Positions 1-6,885 of a DNA stretch of 44,150 nt are shown here, in pieces. The position numbers and the translations under genes are program-made. Source of the DNA: a virus. The notes below the pieces were generated by a model. The model did no database searches. It saw only the letters and a list, made by a program, of their open reading frames with translations, and had not been told where the DNA came from. Location of the stretch: IMG/VR virus record IMGVR_UViG_3300035698_006860, positions 1 to 44,150 of that record. One strand, given 5' to 3'. Position 1 is the first letter of the stretch. Each line of letters begins with the position of its first letter.

Positions 1-125
1 GAAGTGCCGATCTCAATGGTGCCAATCTCAGTGGTGCCGATCTCAGTGGTGCCGATCTCAGAGGTGCCGATCTCAGTGGTGCCAATCTGACTGTAGGGAA
101 TGTGAATCGGAAAATCGAAAATTAA
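1..125 (+). CDS. Pentapeptide-repeat protein, 3' end only (continues from 44148)
   Basis: The reading frame is open from the first base and ends with TAA at 123-125. It encodes A(D/N)LxG pentapeptides followed by the tail [12 protein letters not shown]. It is the same gene end as 43714-44148, seen twice because the contig ends overlap. It should not be counted as a separate gene. Confidence 0.85.
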   Translation, partial: SADLNGANLSGADLSGADLRGADLSGANLTVGNVNRKIEN

Positions 126-127
126 TA
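1..127. repeat. Terminal 127-bp overlap, left copy
   Basis: Bases 1-127 are identical, base for base, to 44024-44150. Joining the two restores one continuous pentapeptide-repeat gene (43714 to stop at 123-125) followed by the leader of the next gene. A length of exactly 127 equals a k-mer size often used by short-read assemblers, so this looks like a circular-contig overlap rather than a biological terminal repeat. A caution is that the segment lies in repetitive pentapeptide DNA, so a repeat-driven join is possible. Confidence 0.9.
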
Positions 128-153
128 CCCCCTTTTAAACTGGAGACAAAACA

Positions 154-783
154 ATGACTAAAGATGAATTAGAAAAAGTATTAGCCGCTCATGCCAAATG
201 GACCTACAATTCATCGAGTGGTTTACGTGCTGATCTGCGTGATGCTAATCTGAGATGTGCTAATCTGAGATGTGCTAATCTGAATGGTGCTAATCTGAGT
301 GGTGCTGATCTGCGTCATGCTGATCTGCGTGATGCTAATCTGTGTGATGCTGATCTGCGTGATGCTAATCTGGGACGTGCTAATCTGAGATGTGCTAATC
401 TGATTGATGCCAATCTTAATGGTGCCGATCTCAATGATGCCGATCTCAGGAATGCCGATCTCAGAAGGGCCAATCTGAGTGATGCTAATCTGAGTAATGC
501 CGATCTCAGCGGTGCCAAGCTCAGAAGTGCCGATCTCAATGGTGCCAATCTCAGTGGTGCCAAGCTCAGAAGTGCCGATCTCAGAGGTGCCAATCTCAGT
601 GATGCTGATCTCAGTGGTGCCGATCTCAGAGGTGCCGATCTCAGTGGTGCCAATCTCAGTGATGCTGATCTCATTGATGCCAATCTCAGTGGTGCCAATC
701 TGACTGATGCCGATCTCAGAGGTGCCGATCTCAGTGGTGCCAATCTGACTGTAGGGAATGTGAATCGGAAAATCGAAAATTAA
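154..783 (+). CDS. Pentapeptide-repeat protein (209 aa)
   Basis: After a short N-terminal region of about 25 residues (MTKDELEKVLAAHAKW) the protein is an almost unbroken run of A(D/N)LxX pentapeptides to about residue 195, ending in the non-repeat tail [12 protein letters not shown]. Such repeats fold into a right-handed quadrilateral beta-helix, and some family members (Qnr, MfpA) mimic DNA and bind gyrase. That function is not shown here. The start has a good ribosome site, GGAG eight bases before ATG. It is a tandem paralogue of 43714-44148 across the circle junction, with a nearly identical leader and identical C-terminus. Early repeats are written GCTNATCTG and later ones GCCNATCTC, so the gene looks assembled from two separately amplified repeat blocks. 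Confidence 0.9.
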   Translation: MTKDELEKVLAAHAKWTYNSSSGLRADLRDANLRCANLRCANLNGANLSGADLRHADLRDANLCDADLRDANLGRANLRCANLIDANLNGADLNDADLRNADLRRANLSDANLSNADLSGAKLRSADLNGANLSGAKLRSADLRGANLSDADLSGADLRGADLSGANLSDADLIDANLSGANLTDADLRGADLSGANLTVGNVNRKIEN

Positions 784-811
784 TAACCTTTTTTTTTACG
801 GAGTATTCAAC

Positions 812-895
812 ATGATCCTATCAATCTTAATAATTACTGTTTATGCGTTTTTAACTGTCATCACACTGGACACTTACGAGGATTTATTTAAATGA
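812..895 (+). CDS. Small single-pass membrane peptide (27 aa)
   Basis: A 27-codon frame reads MILSILIITVYAFLTVITLD followed by TYEDLFK. It is almost entirely hydrophobic up to residue 19 and has an acidic tail, so it would make a single membrane helix. ACGGAG lies eight bases before the ATG. Its TGA overlaps the ATG of the next gene (ATGA at 892-895), the usual sign of translational coupling. Function is unknown. It is supported by context rather than similarity. Confidence 0.55.
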   Translation: MILSILIITVYAFLTVITLDTYEDLFK

Positions 896-1374
896 AAAAG
901 TATGAATTAACAAAAGAAACTAAAACTTACTCTGGCGTTACATTGTATCGCATTAAGGCAATAAGAAATTTTAGAGGTATTAAAAAAGGAGAAAAGGGTG
1001 GATACATTGAAAAGGAAGTAAATCTTTCTCATTATGGTAATGCGTGGATTTATGATAATGCGTGTGTTTATGGTGATGCGGAGATTTCTGGTAATGCGAA
1101 GATTTACAATGATACGAAGATTTGCAATGATACGAAGATTTTCGGCAATGCGAAGATTTACAACAATGCGAAGATTTTTGGCAATGCGTGGATTTTCGAC
1201 AATGCGAAGATTTACAACAATGCGAAGATTTTTGGCAATGCGTGGGTTTTCGGCAATGTGAAGATTTCTGACAATGCGTATGTTTTCGGTAATGCGAATG
1301 TTTATGGTGATGCGAAGATTTCTGGCAATACGTGTGTTTTTAGTGATGTGAAGATTGAAGGGGAAATTAAATGA
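892..1374 (+). CDS. GNAxI-repeat beta-solenoid protein (160 aa)
   Basis: The N-terminal 45 residues (MKKYELTKETKTYSGVTLYR, then IKAIRNFRGIKKGEKGGYIE) match a leader common in phage and bacterial proteins of this type. From about residue 48 to 155 there are about 17 six-residue repeats of the form GNAKIY/GNAWIF, a left-handed hexapeptide-type beta-helix pattern. No catalytic residues are evident, and the role is unknown. Start and stop overlap the neighbours by ATGA, placing it in an operon with the small membrane peptide and the recombinase. The DNA repeats have period 18 (tttggcaatgcgaagatt-like), suggesting slippage or recombination changes copy number. Confidence 0.8.
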   Translation: MKKYELTKETKTYSGVTLYRIKAIRNFRGIKKGEKGGYIEKEVNLSHYGNAWIYDNACVYGDAEISGNAKIYNDTKICNDTKIFGNAKIYNNAKIFGNAWIFDNAKIYNNAKIFGNAWVFGNVKISDNAYVFGNANVYGDAKISGNTCVFSDVKIEGEIK

Positions 1375-2084
1375 AAAGAACTGCCATATATATACGTGTA
1401 TCGACTACCGATCAGGAGAGCGGTCTGGAATCTCAACGAGCTACCCTCTTGTCCTGGGTGAAAAATCACGGCATAGAGAATTATAAAATCTATCAGGATA
1501 AAATTAGCGGAGCGAAAGATAAGCGACCAGGGTTGGATGAGTTAAAGGCTGATGTTTTTAATGGTGTTGTTGACACTATCATCACCTGGAAGCTTGACCG
1601 GATCAGCCGTGGTTCAATCGCCAGTGGTATAAATCTCCTGCATGGTTGGTTAAAGCATGGTATTCGCTTCGTGTCCATCCAGCAGCAGTTTGACTTCTCT
1701 GGGGCGGTCGGTGAAGTCGTCGCTGCTTTATTATTTGGGATTGCCCAGATGGAGCGAGAGAACATAATTGACAATGTAAAGCGTGGCCAAGCAAAAGCAT
1801 TGAATGCTCAGTGTCCAGTGTGTGGTAAAATGGTGACTCCGATTAATCGTGACATTCTAAAAAGTCCAGATTCGAGAGTGCATTATTATAATTGCTGCGG
1901 CCAAAGCTGGCAAGGTAAGCGGTGGGGGGGGTCGGAAAAAGGTCGACACTTGACTGTAACACAAAGCCAGGTAGAACAGGTCTTAAAGCTAAAGCAAGCT
2001 GGCTACTCTGTGAAGGAGATCGTTAAATTAAGTCACGTTAGTCAATCAAGTGTTTATCGATTAATACGTTACGCACGTTGTTAG
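1371..2084 (+). CDS. Small serine recombinase (resolvase/invertase family) with zinc-ribbon insert
   Basis: The N-terminal resolvase domain spans about residues 4-145: IYIRVST carries the nucleophile Ser11 with Arg9, then KRPGLDEL, LDRISR (77-80) and the QMERE(N) helix. It differs from textbook resolvases of about 185 residues by an insert containing CPVC (148-151) and CC (175-176), a likely four-cysteine zinc site. A helix-turn-helix (about 195-233, GYSVKEIVKLSHVSQSSVYR) follows. The start has AAGGGG upstream and overlaps the previous stop (ATGA). A run of eight G (1924-1931) lies between the zinc site and the HTH. It could resolve genome multimers, invert DNA or integrate. No partner sites were identified. 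Confidence 0.88.
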   Translation: MKRTAIYIRVSTTDQESGLESQRATLLSWVKNHGIENYKIYQDKISGAKDKRPGLDELKADVFNGVVDTIITWKLDRISRGSIASGINLLHGWLKHGIRFVSIQQQFDFSGAVGEVVAALLFGIAQMERENIIDNVKRGQAKALNAQCPVCGKMVTPINRDILKSPDSRVHYYNCCGQSWQGKRWGGSEKGRHLTVTQSQVEQVLKLKQAGYSVKEIVKLSHVSQSSVYRLIRYARC

Positions 2085-2210
2085 TACAGCCGCTGCTAGC
2101 CAATAAATACCTCGTTTATAATCACCCTGCCAGAAATAGACACCAGCGGCCCCGATGTCCAAAACAATCAACAATGTTGGAAATAATTGCTCTATTTTGA
2201 TTATCATCAT
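2061..2210 (-). CDS. Small two-helix membrane protein (49 aa)
   Basis: A 49-codon frame on the minus strand starts at ATGATG (2205-2210) and ends with TAA at 2061-2063. The protein has two hydrophobic segments, LFPTLLIVLDIGAAGVYFW (9-27) and YWLAAAVLTTCVTY (36-49), joined by the charged loop QGDYKRGI. Short phage membrane proteins of this pattern are common and usually uncharacterised; a holin-like role is possible but unproven. GGA lies 7-10 bases upstream. The 3' end overlaps the last 24 bases of the recombinase gene on the other strand. It is the last gene of the leftward unit. Confidence 0.65.
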   Translation of the reverse strand: MMIIKIEQLFPTLLIVLDIGAAGVYFWQGDYKRGIYWLAAAVLTTCVTY

Positions 2211-2273
2211 TTTATATCCATTTTATTTCGTCCATAACTATTATTACCGAACGTTGTAGCTTGTCCTTAATAA

Positions 2274-2462
2274 TTAAGTTTTATTTACATTTGAGTTTAA
2301 AAGCTTATCTTTAAGCAATCTTTTAAGCTCAGTAATTTTTGCGTTTTGTTTCATTCTGCAAACTTCACGTTGCTCTATTTCATGCTGCTGCATAATAATT
2401 TGATTTTCCATTTTATCTATTTCCGCTGCACATCTTTTAATTAGGTTCGTAAATTCACTCAT
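2274..2462 (-). CDS. Hypothetical coiled-coil protein (62 aa)
   Basis: The 62-residue product is largely charged and helical (EIDKMENQIIMQQHEIEQRE), with heptad-like spacing that suggests a short coiled coil. No domain is recognised. An AAGGG sequence lies about 11 bases before the ATG. It has its own upstream copy of a 42-bp element shared with the next gene upstream, so it may be separately transcribed. Function is unknown. Confidence 0.6.
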   Translation of the reverse strand: MSEFTNLIKRCAAEIDKMENQIIMQQHEIEQREVCRMKQNAKITELKRLLKDKLLNSNVNKT

Positions 2463-2479
2463 CTTTATTTATTCCCTTC

Positions 2480-2521
2480 AAATATATGTTTACATTGATA
2501 ATGTCAATGAAACATCATTAT
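2480..2521 (-). promoter_or_regulatory. 42-bp promoter-like repeat, copy 1
   Basis: The element consists of AAATATATGTTTACATT and TCAATGAAACATCATTAT on the plus strand with starts 24 bases apart. It recurs with the same spacing at 3028-3069. Read leftward it gives TTGACA then TATATT with a 15-base spacer, just upstream of the ribosome site of the 62-residue gene. A leftward phage promoter or a regulator site are the likeliest meanings. The short spacer makes a plain sigma70 promoter uncertain. Confidence 0.5.
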
Positions 2522-2576
2522 CTTTATCAGACGTTGCTAGAACACCCTTTATATAAGATGATTTTTACATTGCGTT

Positions 2577-3002
2577 TTATGCGTTTAAAATTTCGTCTTT
2601 CAGTAGAAGTTGCTTGAATGCCCGAACTTGGGTATCTGTCAATTCATCACTCACTTTAGCAACCGCTCCTCTCAAGTTTACAATCTCTTTTTCTTTGTCA
2701 TTTTCCTGCCCTTCAAGTTTTTCGTAGTCTTTATATAGTTCCCGGTACTGGTCATTAGCTGCCTGTAGTTCGCTTATTTTAGTTTTAAACCGCTTTTCTC
2801 GGTACTGTAGCTCTCTTATTACATCTACCACCAATTGTGGCCACCCTGACTCTCCTTGCAAATTTATAAATGATATATTCACGTTTTTCTTTCTTGGTAT
2901 TCTATTCAACTTAGAATTATAATAAATTATTTCATCCTCACGCTCCAAGCGATACGCAACACGAGTGTTTATCTCGCCCTTGTGAATTCTTGTTTCTATC
3001 AT
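2577..3002 (-). CDS. Hypothetical protein with C-terminal coiled coil (141 aa)
   Basis: The first half is basic and beta-prone. Residues about 62-125 are strongly helical and charged (ELQYREKRFKTKISELQAAN), a coiled-coil pattern. No known domain is recognised. AAAGGAAA precedes the ATG at proper spacing, and the second copy of the 42-bp promoter-like repeat lies just upstream. It sits downstream of the primase-helicase at the end of the replication unit. Function is unknown. Confidence 0.65.
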   Translation of the reverse strand: MIETRIHKGEINTRVAYRLEREDEIIYYNSKLNRIPRKKNVNISFINLQGESGWPQLVVDVIRELQYREKRFKTKISELQAANDQYRELYKDYEKLEGQENDKEKEIVNLRGAVAKVSDELTDTQVRAFKQLLLKDEILNA

Positions 3003-3027
3003 TAGATTTCCTTTCAGTTATTTGTTG

Positions 3028-3069
3028 AAATATATGTTTATATTTATTTCTTCAATGAAACATCATTAT
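3028..3069 (-). promoter_or_regulatory. 42-bp promoter-like repeat, copy 2
   Basis: This is the second copy of the element at 2480-2521. AAATATATGTTTATATT and TCAATGAAACATCATTAT have the same 24-base offset while the bases between them differ. It lies 14 bases past the primase-helicase stop and 25 bases before the ATG of the next leftward gene. The leftward reading gives TTGAAG and TATATT with a 15-base spacer. Conservation of both ends with a variable middle argues for protein recognition. Confidence 0.5.
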
Positions 3070-3082
3070 TATTGTAGGACGG

Positions 3083-5542
3083 TCAAAAGCGGTCAAAATC
3101 TTCGTCGTCATCAATATTCCCATATTTTCTTGCTTTGTAACTCGCTTCAATTCTTCCGGTGTATTCTACAGTGAGAGTGATTCCGTCAAAAATTCGTGAT
3201 CTTGTTCCGTCGTTCATCATTGCTCTCGTCATTCTTATCGCCGGAATTGCGGATCGCAACATTAAATTAAATGTATTAGCGGTGCCTGGCCGGCTTTTCC
3301 CTTGCTCGTATTTACACCAGAATTTCCACGCATGATACAACTCCGCCCTGGGAACCATTAAATCTGCTCCGGTATTACAGCAATCCAGGATGAAAGCGGC
3401 AATTGGACTACCAATCTCTTTCATGTCATTGATGGCCGCCTGAGACATCCTGGGTCGTGTGATATATCCTTGCTTCTTCAGTGTTGCCCAGCCGTCGATT
3501 GCCCAGTTTAGGATACCAGACAATTCAGAGGTTAAATCGTTTGACAGGTGGATATTCTCGCGGCCTTCATAGGAGTTGACCATTTGAATGACCGCGAATC
3601 TGTTATGCATCGCACCGCTAGAGTCGGCCAGTGATGGAATATCATTAGATAGTAACGTGATTTTGGTAGGAAGTCTCATCGTTTTCGATCCGCCTACGAA
3701 TTTCTTTTCGATTGCTACTTCATCCTCTCCAGAGATTGTAAGCAGCCGCTCCATGATCGCAGTTTTTGACTTACTGTTATCAATCCGACAATCTCCTACC
3801 AGCATTAATTGTTTTTCGATTAATTGTTCCAGGCCAAATCGGCTAGATAAGGACTCCAGAACTGGGGCACAAAAGTTCGTTTTGCCTACTATGCCTCCCA
3901 GTATCCGGCCAATTGTTCCTTTACCGCATCGCCTGGGGCCGAGTATGAGCATTATCTTGTGCAGATAGGTGTCCCAGGTCAGGCAGTAGCCAAACCATTG
4001 CTGGAGGGCTTCCATGGACTCTTCGTCGCCATTAAAAACGTCCAGCAGGAATTCGATCCACTTCGGGCACTTGGCGTCTGGTAAAAAAGAGTATGGTAGG
4101 CAATTTATCGCAAAAAACTCCTCAGTCTGCGGAATTAACCTCTTCTCAGGCAAATAGAGTATACCATTTTGCACGTTGATTAAGTCCATTGGATTCTCAG
4201 GGTGTTCATTTACCCAAAAAGGCGGGGCGGTATTCATATCGACTAAAACGCCATGGGCGACGGCGGCTCGTTTTACTTCATTAACTGATTGACTTGTTGC
4301 GATGATTTTTGCTGATTTTATCTCTCCCTTCTGGTCGCCAGAGTTGTAATTTCCGTTTGGATACCATAGCTTATTGATATGATTATAGACTTTGGCATTT
4401 AAATGATCTTCTGTGATCTCTTCGTAATGTGTATCAACGTATTGCCACCATCTGTTTGCGTACTTTCGAAGCGTTCGATGATATTTCATCGAAGTATATT
4501 TTGCATTGAGAAAATGAAGGCTCACTTCCAGTGGATCTTTCGATTTCACGAAATTGATACCCCGGCGCGGATTGTCAAGCTTCTGGCCTTTACCATTGCC
4601 AGTAGGCTGATTGGCCGGCTGATCGGTTAGCTTCTTACCTGCCTGGTGCTGTCCGTTACGTAGGGCGGATAGGAAGACAGTCTTTAATTCAGTCTCCGGT
4701 AGTGGTGGCATGTTTTTACCGATATTCCATGCGGATAGCATAATCCAAGCTTCTGACTCCTCCATGCAAAAATCCACTACCAAGTTCGTTGCCACTATGA
4801 ATGTATTCTTGTTCCGGTTTCCTTCTGTGTTACTTGGTATTGCATTGATATACGCCTGGGCTCGTTTGTTCATATTATGCCTGGCCTTCGGACCAGACGG
4901 TACGCCCACCTGTGTTATCTCGGGGTCAGGGGGCGAAATGTCCTCCGGGGCCATAGTTTCAATCAGCTTATTAAAATGATAGATGGTATTACTTCGTCGA
5001 AGTGTTTCGCAGGGGGCGATTGGCAGTTTACGATTCATAAAACCCGGCAGTCTCAGTAACCGGGGAGAATCATGGATTGCTTTGTCTGATTTTACGGTGC
5101 GAATTAGCCGTTTTTGGATGGAAGTCCAGAGGTCCATGTTCGTGATGGGTTCGGCGAGCTTCCAGTAAGCGTGACCGCCATGTCCGCTGGTCAATACAAT
5201 TGATGCTGGTGGCATACCACATTTTTCAATAATTCCTGGGATTCTTTCTGCATCTATATTATCAAAATCAGCGAATAAACATCTAGCCAGAGCAATGTTT
5301 TTCTTATTACCAGAGGCAACTTCTTTGCGAGGGTTAGCTCCGAAGAATATATTGTACCCACGTTTATTATCTACATTCATAATCTCATAAGACAGTGCGA
5401 CTTCCCTGGCAGGCATGAAGTTACTGAGCGATGGGAGTAGTCCACCCTTTACGGGATCAAGGCTGCGAATCTCAACAAGATCATCCGGCTGGAAGATAGT
5501 TGCGATGAAGGCTTTGAGTTCTTCTAATTTTTCATTGGCCAT
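3083..5542 (-). CDS. Primase-helicase: AEP-type primase plus SF3 (D5-like) helicase
   Basis: The 819-residue protein joins a DNA primase and a replicative helicase. The N-terminal archaeo-eukaryotic primase part shows ADFDN with Asp92/Asp94, TSGHGGHAYWKL (118-129) and SPRLLRLPG (159-167). The C-terminal superfamily 3 helicase has Walker A GPRRCGKGT (535-543, Lys541), Walker B LMLVGD (579-584), sensor LLSNDIP (630-636) and a likely arginine finger in HNRFAV (Arg648). Such proteins open origins and prime synthesis in phages and plasmids. Its ATG is preceded by AAAGGA in a sequence duplicated before the HNH gene immediately upstream. With no phage polymerase seen, the host polymerase probably extends the primers. 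Confidence 0.92.
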   Translation of the reverse strand: MANEKLEELKAFIATIFQPDDLVEIRSLDPVKGGLLPSLSNFMPAREVALSYEIMNVDNKRGYNIFFGANPRKEVASGNKKNIALARCLFADFDNIDAERIPGIIEKCGMPPASIVLTSGHGGHAYWKLAEPITNMDLWTSIQKRLIRTVKSDKAIHDSPRLLRLPGFMNRKLPIAPCETLRRSNTIYHFNKLIETMAPEDISPPDPEITQVGVPSGPKARHNMNKRAQAYINAIPSNTEGNRNKNTFIVATNLVVDFCMEESEAWIMLSAWNIGKNMPPLPETELKTVFLSALRNGQHQAGKKLTDQPANQPTGNGKGQKLDNPRRGINFVKSKDPLEVSLHFLNAKYTSMKYHRTLRKYANRWWQYVDTHYEEITEDHLNAKVYNHINKLWYPNGNYNSGDQKGEIKSAKIIATSQSVNEVKRAAVAHGVLVDMNTAPPFWVNEHPENPMDLINVQNGILYLPEKRLIPQTEEFFAINCLPYSFLPDAKCPKWIEFLLDVFNGDEESMEALQQWFGYCLTWDTYLHKIMLILGPRRCGKGTIGRILGGIVGKTNFCAPVLESLSSRFGLEQLIEKQLMLVGDCRIDNSKSKTAIMERLLTISGEDEVAIEKKFVGGSKTMRLPTKITLLSNDIPSLADSSGAMHNRFAVIQMVNSYEGRENIHLSNDLTSELSGILNWAIDGWATLKKQGYITRPRMSQAAINDMKEIGSPIAAFILDCCNTGADLMVPRAELYHAWKFWCKYEQGKSRPGTANTFNLMLRSAIPAIRMTRAMMNDGTRSRIFDGITLTVEYTGRIEASYKARKYGNIDDDEDFDRF

Positions 5543-5560
5543 TGTAATCCTTTACTTAGT
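5540..5560. repeat. 21-bp direct repeat flanking the HNH gene, copy 1
   Basis: The sequence CATTGTAATCCTTTACTTAG plus T recurs at 6002-6022 with one difference. Leftward it reads stop codon, AAAGGA ribosome site and ATG. This copy supplies the stop codon of the HNH gene and the ribosome site and start of the primase-helicase. The arrangement suggests that insertion of the HNH gene duplicated the translation-start region. Confidence 0.85.
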
Positions 5561-6004
5561 GCGGCATCCCTTACAGAGATTTTCTTTGCTCCATAATGGT
5601 TGTAAATTTGACAGTTTCCAGCATTGTTTAAAATTTTCATCTTCTATAGTTATAAAATGGAAATCTTTCACTGGGACAATATGGTCAATATGCCACTCCG
5701 TTCGATTAGCCCATTTCATCCCGGGTTTAAAATGCTTCTCAATGTGTCTTATTAGTTCTTGTCCTGTATATCCCAGATGCTTCAGTAATAAGCTAGAGCT
5801 ATTCGGATGTTTAATCGCATATCGAATGCAGTTCCTTGCGGATTCGCAAAGTTTAAATTTTAAATCTACCTTTATTCTTTCTTTGCGACGCTTGTTCTTT
5901 TTATCCTTATTGGCTTGGTGATATTCAGCATTCATAGCACTTCTGCATTTATTGCAATAGAATTGATTGTAAGATATTTTATTGCATTTTTTGCATAAGT
6001 TCAT
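5552..6004 (-). CDS. HNH endonuclease with N-terminal zinc ribbon
   Basis: The 150-residue protein begins with CKKC (4-7) and CNKC (17-20), a zinc ribbon, followed by a basic stretch (KDKKNKRRKERIKVD). It ends in an HNH domain: WHIDHIVPV (104-112, catalytic His in HIDH), then NLQPLWSKEN (133-142), the pattern of the Cas9/McrA-like HNH family often found as free-standing homing endonucleases. It lies between a terminator and the primase-helicase and is flanked by the duplicated start sequence, which points to a mobile insertion. ATG is preceded by AAAGGA. Confidence 0.88.
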   Translation of the reverse strand: MNLCKKCNKISYNQFYCNKCRSAMNAEYHQANKDKKNKRRKERIKVDLKFKLCESARNCIRYAIKHPNSSSLLLKHLGYTGQELIRHIEKHFKPGMKWANRTEWHIDHIVPVKDFHFITIEDENFKQCWKLSNLQPLWSKENLCKGCRTK

Positions 6005-6022
6005 TGCAATCCTTTACTTAGT
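6002..6022. repeat. 21-bp direct repeat flanking the HNH gene, copy 2
   Basis: CATTGCAATCCTTTACTTAG plus T matches 5540-5560 at 20 of 21 positions. Here it supplies the ribosome site and start codon of the HNH gene. The DNA between 6023 and the terminator at 6069 holds no convincing gene. An 11-codon frame (MSDGSRKSTKY) ends inside this repeat and may be a remnant of the pre-insertion arrangement. Confidence 0.8.
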
Positions 6023-6068
6023 ACTTTGTGCTTTTTCGTGATCCATCACTCATAATTTTATTCTTTCC

Positions 6069-6106
6069 AAAAAAACCCCCACCGGAACCACAAGTCCCGG
6101 TGGGGG
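6069..6106 (-). terminator. Rho-independent terminator (leftward)
   Basis: A perfect 10-bp stem, CCCCCACCGG at 6076-6085 and CCGGTGGGGG at 6097-6106, encloses an 11-base loop. On the minus strand it is followed by seven T. It lies about 60 bases past the stop of the lipoprotein gene and should end or attenuate leftward transcription before the HNH and primase-helicase genes. Confidence 0.93.
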
Positions 6107-6163
6107 CTTATAAATTATCTATCTAAACGAATCCCGAAAAGTACTCTTGTACAGTCGGAATGG

Positions 6164-6670
6164 TTAAGTTTTGTTTTTTTCGGTTGGTGACAGTAGCTTG
6201 TCTGGCATTATAGGTGGGATTATAAATGCTTTTTCGCCACCAGAGAGGATCGGCTTCATAATGTCCTTGAATATTGTAGAATTTTCCAGTGACTTCACTG
6301 CCTCGATGGCTTGAGCCCCTAATTTTGAGCCTCTGGCAATCTGGATATTCCGAGTCTTTATGAAGATATTCAATAGTCCTAATGCTCCGAGTGCTAACAT
6401 ATCGTATGGATATGGCAACACACCACTGGCTACTTCTAGCGTCTGAGTTACAATCCCTGTCGTGGGATCTACGTACTTCTTTATCGCTGCCTTGTCCCAG
6501 CCTGACACTTTTGTGTACAGGGTCTGATCTCCCGGGGGGAGTGCAGCATATTCCTCCGGGGTGATTGACGTTATCGTTCCGTCAGCATTCGGTTTCACGT
6601 AGTTCGCTACGCATCCTACCAGTGTAATCACCAGCATCAATGTAACAATAAGCCATGGTACTTTTTTCAT
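6164..6670 (-). CDS. Phage lipoprotein (168 aa)
   Basis: The start at 6670 is chosen because AAGGA lies seven bases upstream and the ATG overlaps the previous stop (ATGA). It yields the signal peptide MKKVPWLIVTLMLVITLVGC with lipobox LVGC, Cys20 being the lipidated residue. A second hydrophobic segment (MLALGALGLLNIFI) lies near residue 95-108. The mature protein would be anchored to the cell envelope. Lysis accessory (spanin-like) or superinfection-exclusion roles are possible; neither is shown. The strong terminator follows it. Confidence 0.8.
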   Translation of the reverse strand: MKKVPWLIVTLMLVITLVGCVANYVKPNADGTITSITPEEYAALPPGDQTLYTKVSGWDKAAIKKYVDPTTGIVTQTLEVASGVLPYPYDMLALGALGLLNIFIKTRNIQIARGSKLGAQAIEAVKSLENSTIFKDIMKPILSGGEKAFIIPPIMPDKLLSPTEKNKT

Positions 6671-6885
6671 TCTTTGGTCCTTTCCAAAAATTCGGCGAAT
6701 CTCAGTGGCCGTCCCGCGACGGACCAATCAAACAAAGATTCTTCTTCCGATGTTAAATGTCGTTCAAAATAGAAGCGGTCCAATTTAAAACTGAACCGTT
6801 TAATTCTTTCCATTTTTTTTAAGCCTGTTTCTCGTTGTTTGTTTGAGGAGGCTCGTTTGAAAGTGTCGAAAGTTCTGCGTGACAT
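6667..6885 (-). CDS. Hypothetical protein (72 aa)
   Basis: A small basic N-terminal half (SRRTFDTFKRASSNKQRE) is followed by an acidic, aromatic C-terminal half (LTSEEESLFDWSVAGRPLRF). No domain is recognised. AAGGA precedes the ATG. The gene overlaps the end of the VRR-NUC gene by 67 bases in another frame and the lipoprotein start by four bases, so it sits inside a tightly coupled operon. Confidence 0.6.
   Translation of the reverse strand: MSRRTFDTFKRASSNKQRETGLKKMERIKRFSFKLDRFYFERHLTSEEESLFDWSVAGRPLRFAEFLERTKE

Noticed and set aside
1-127. Biological direct terminal repeat
   Set aside because: The length equals a standard assembler k-mer and it lies inside a gene; no sign of defined termini. 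It cannot be excluded without reads.
315-743. Long open frame opposite the pentapeptide gene (also 43749-44108 minus and frames at 497-703 and 43877-44113)
   Set aside because: The 15-base repeat keeps other frames open. Products are monotonous LRSAPLRLA-type repeats without ribosome sites.
154-783. Regular short repeats that might suggest a CRISPR array
   Set aside because: The 15-base units are contiguous codons of a pentapeptide protein, with no spacers and no cas genes.
2085-2273. att site or terminator between the convergent units
   Set aside because: Only weak dyads (CCGCTG/CAGCGG) are present, and most of this stretch is the coding sequence of the 49-residue membrane protein.
5415-5921. 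168-residue plus-strand frame across the HNH and primase start
   Set aside because: It is antisense to two well-supported genes and lacks a ribosome site.
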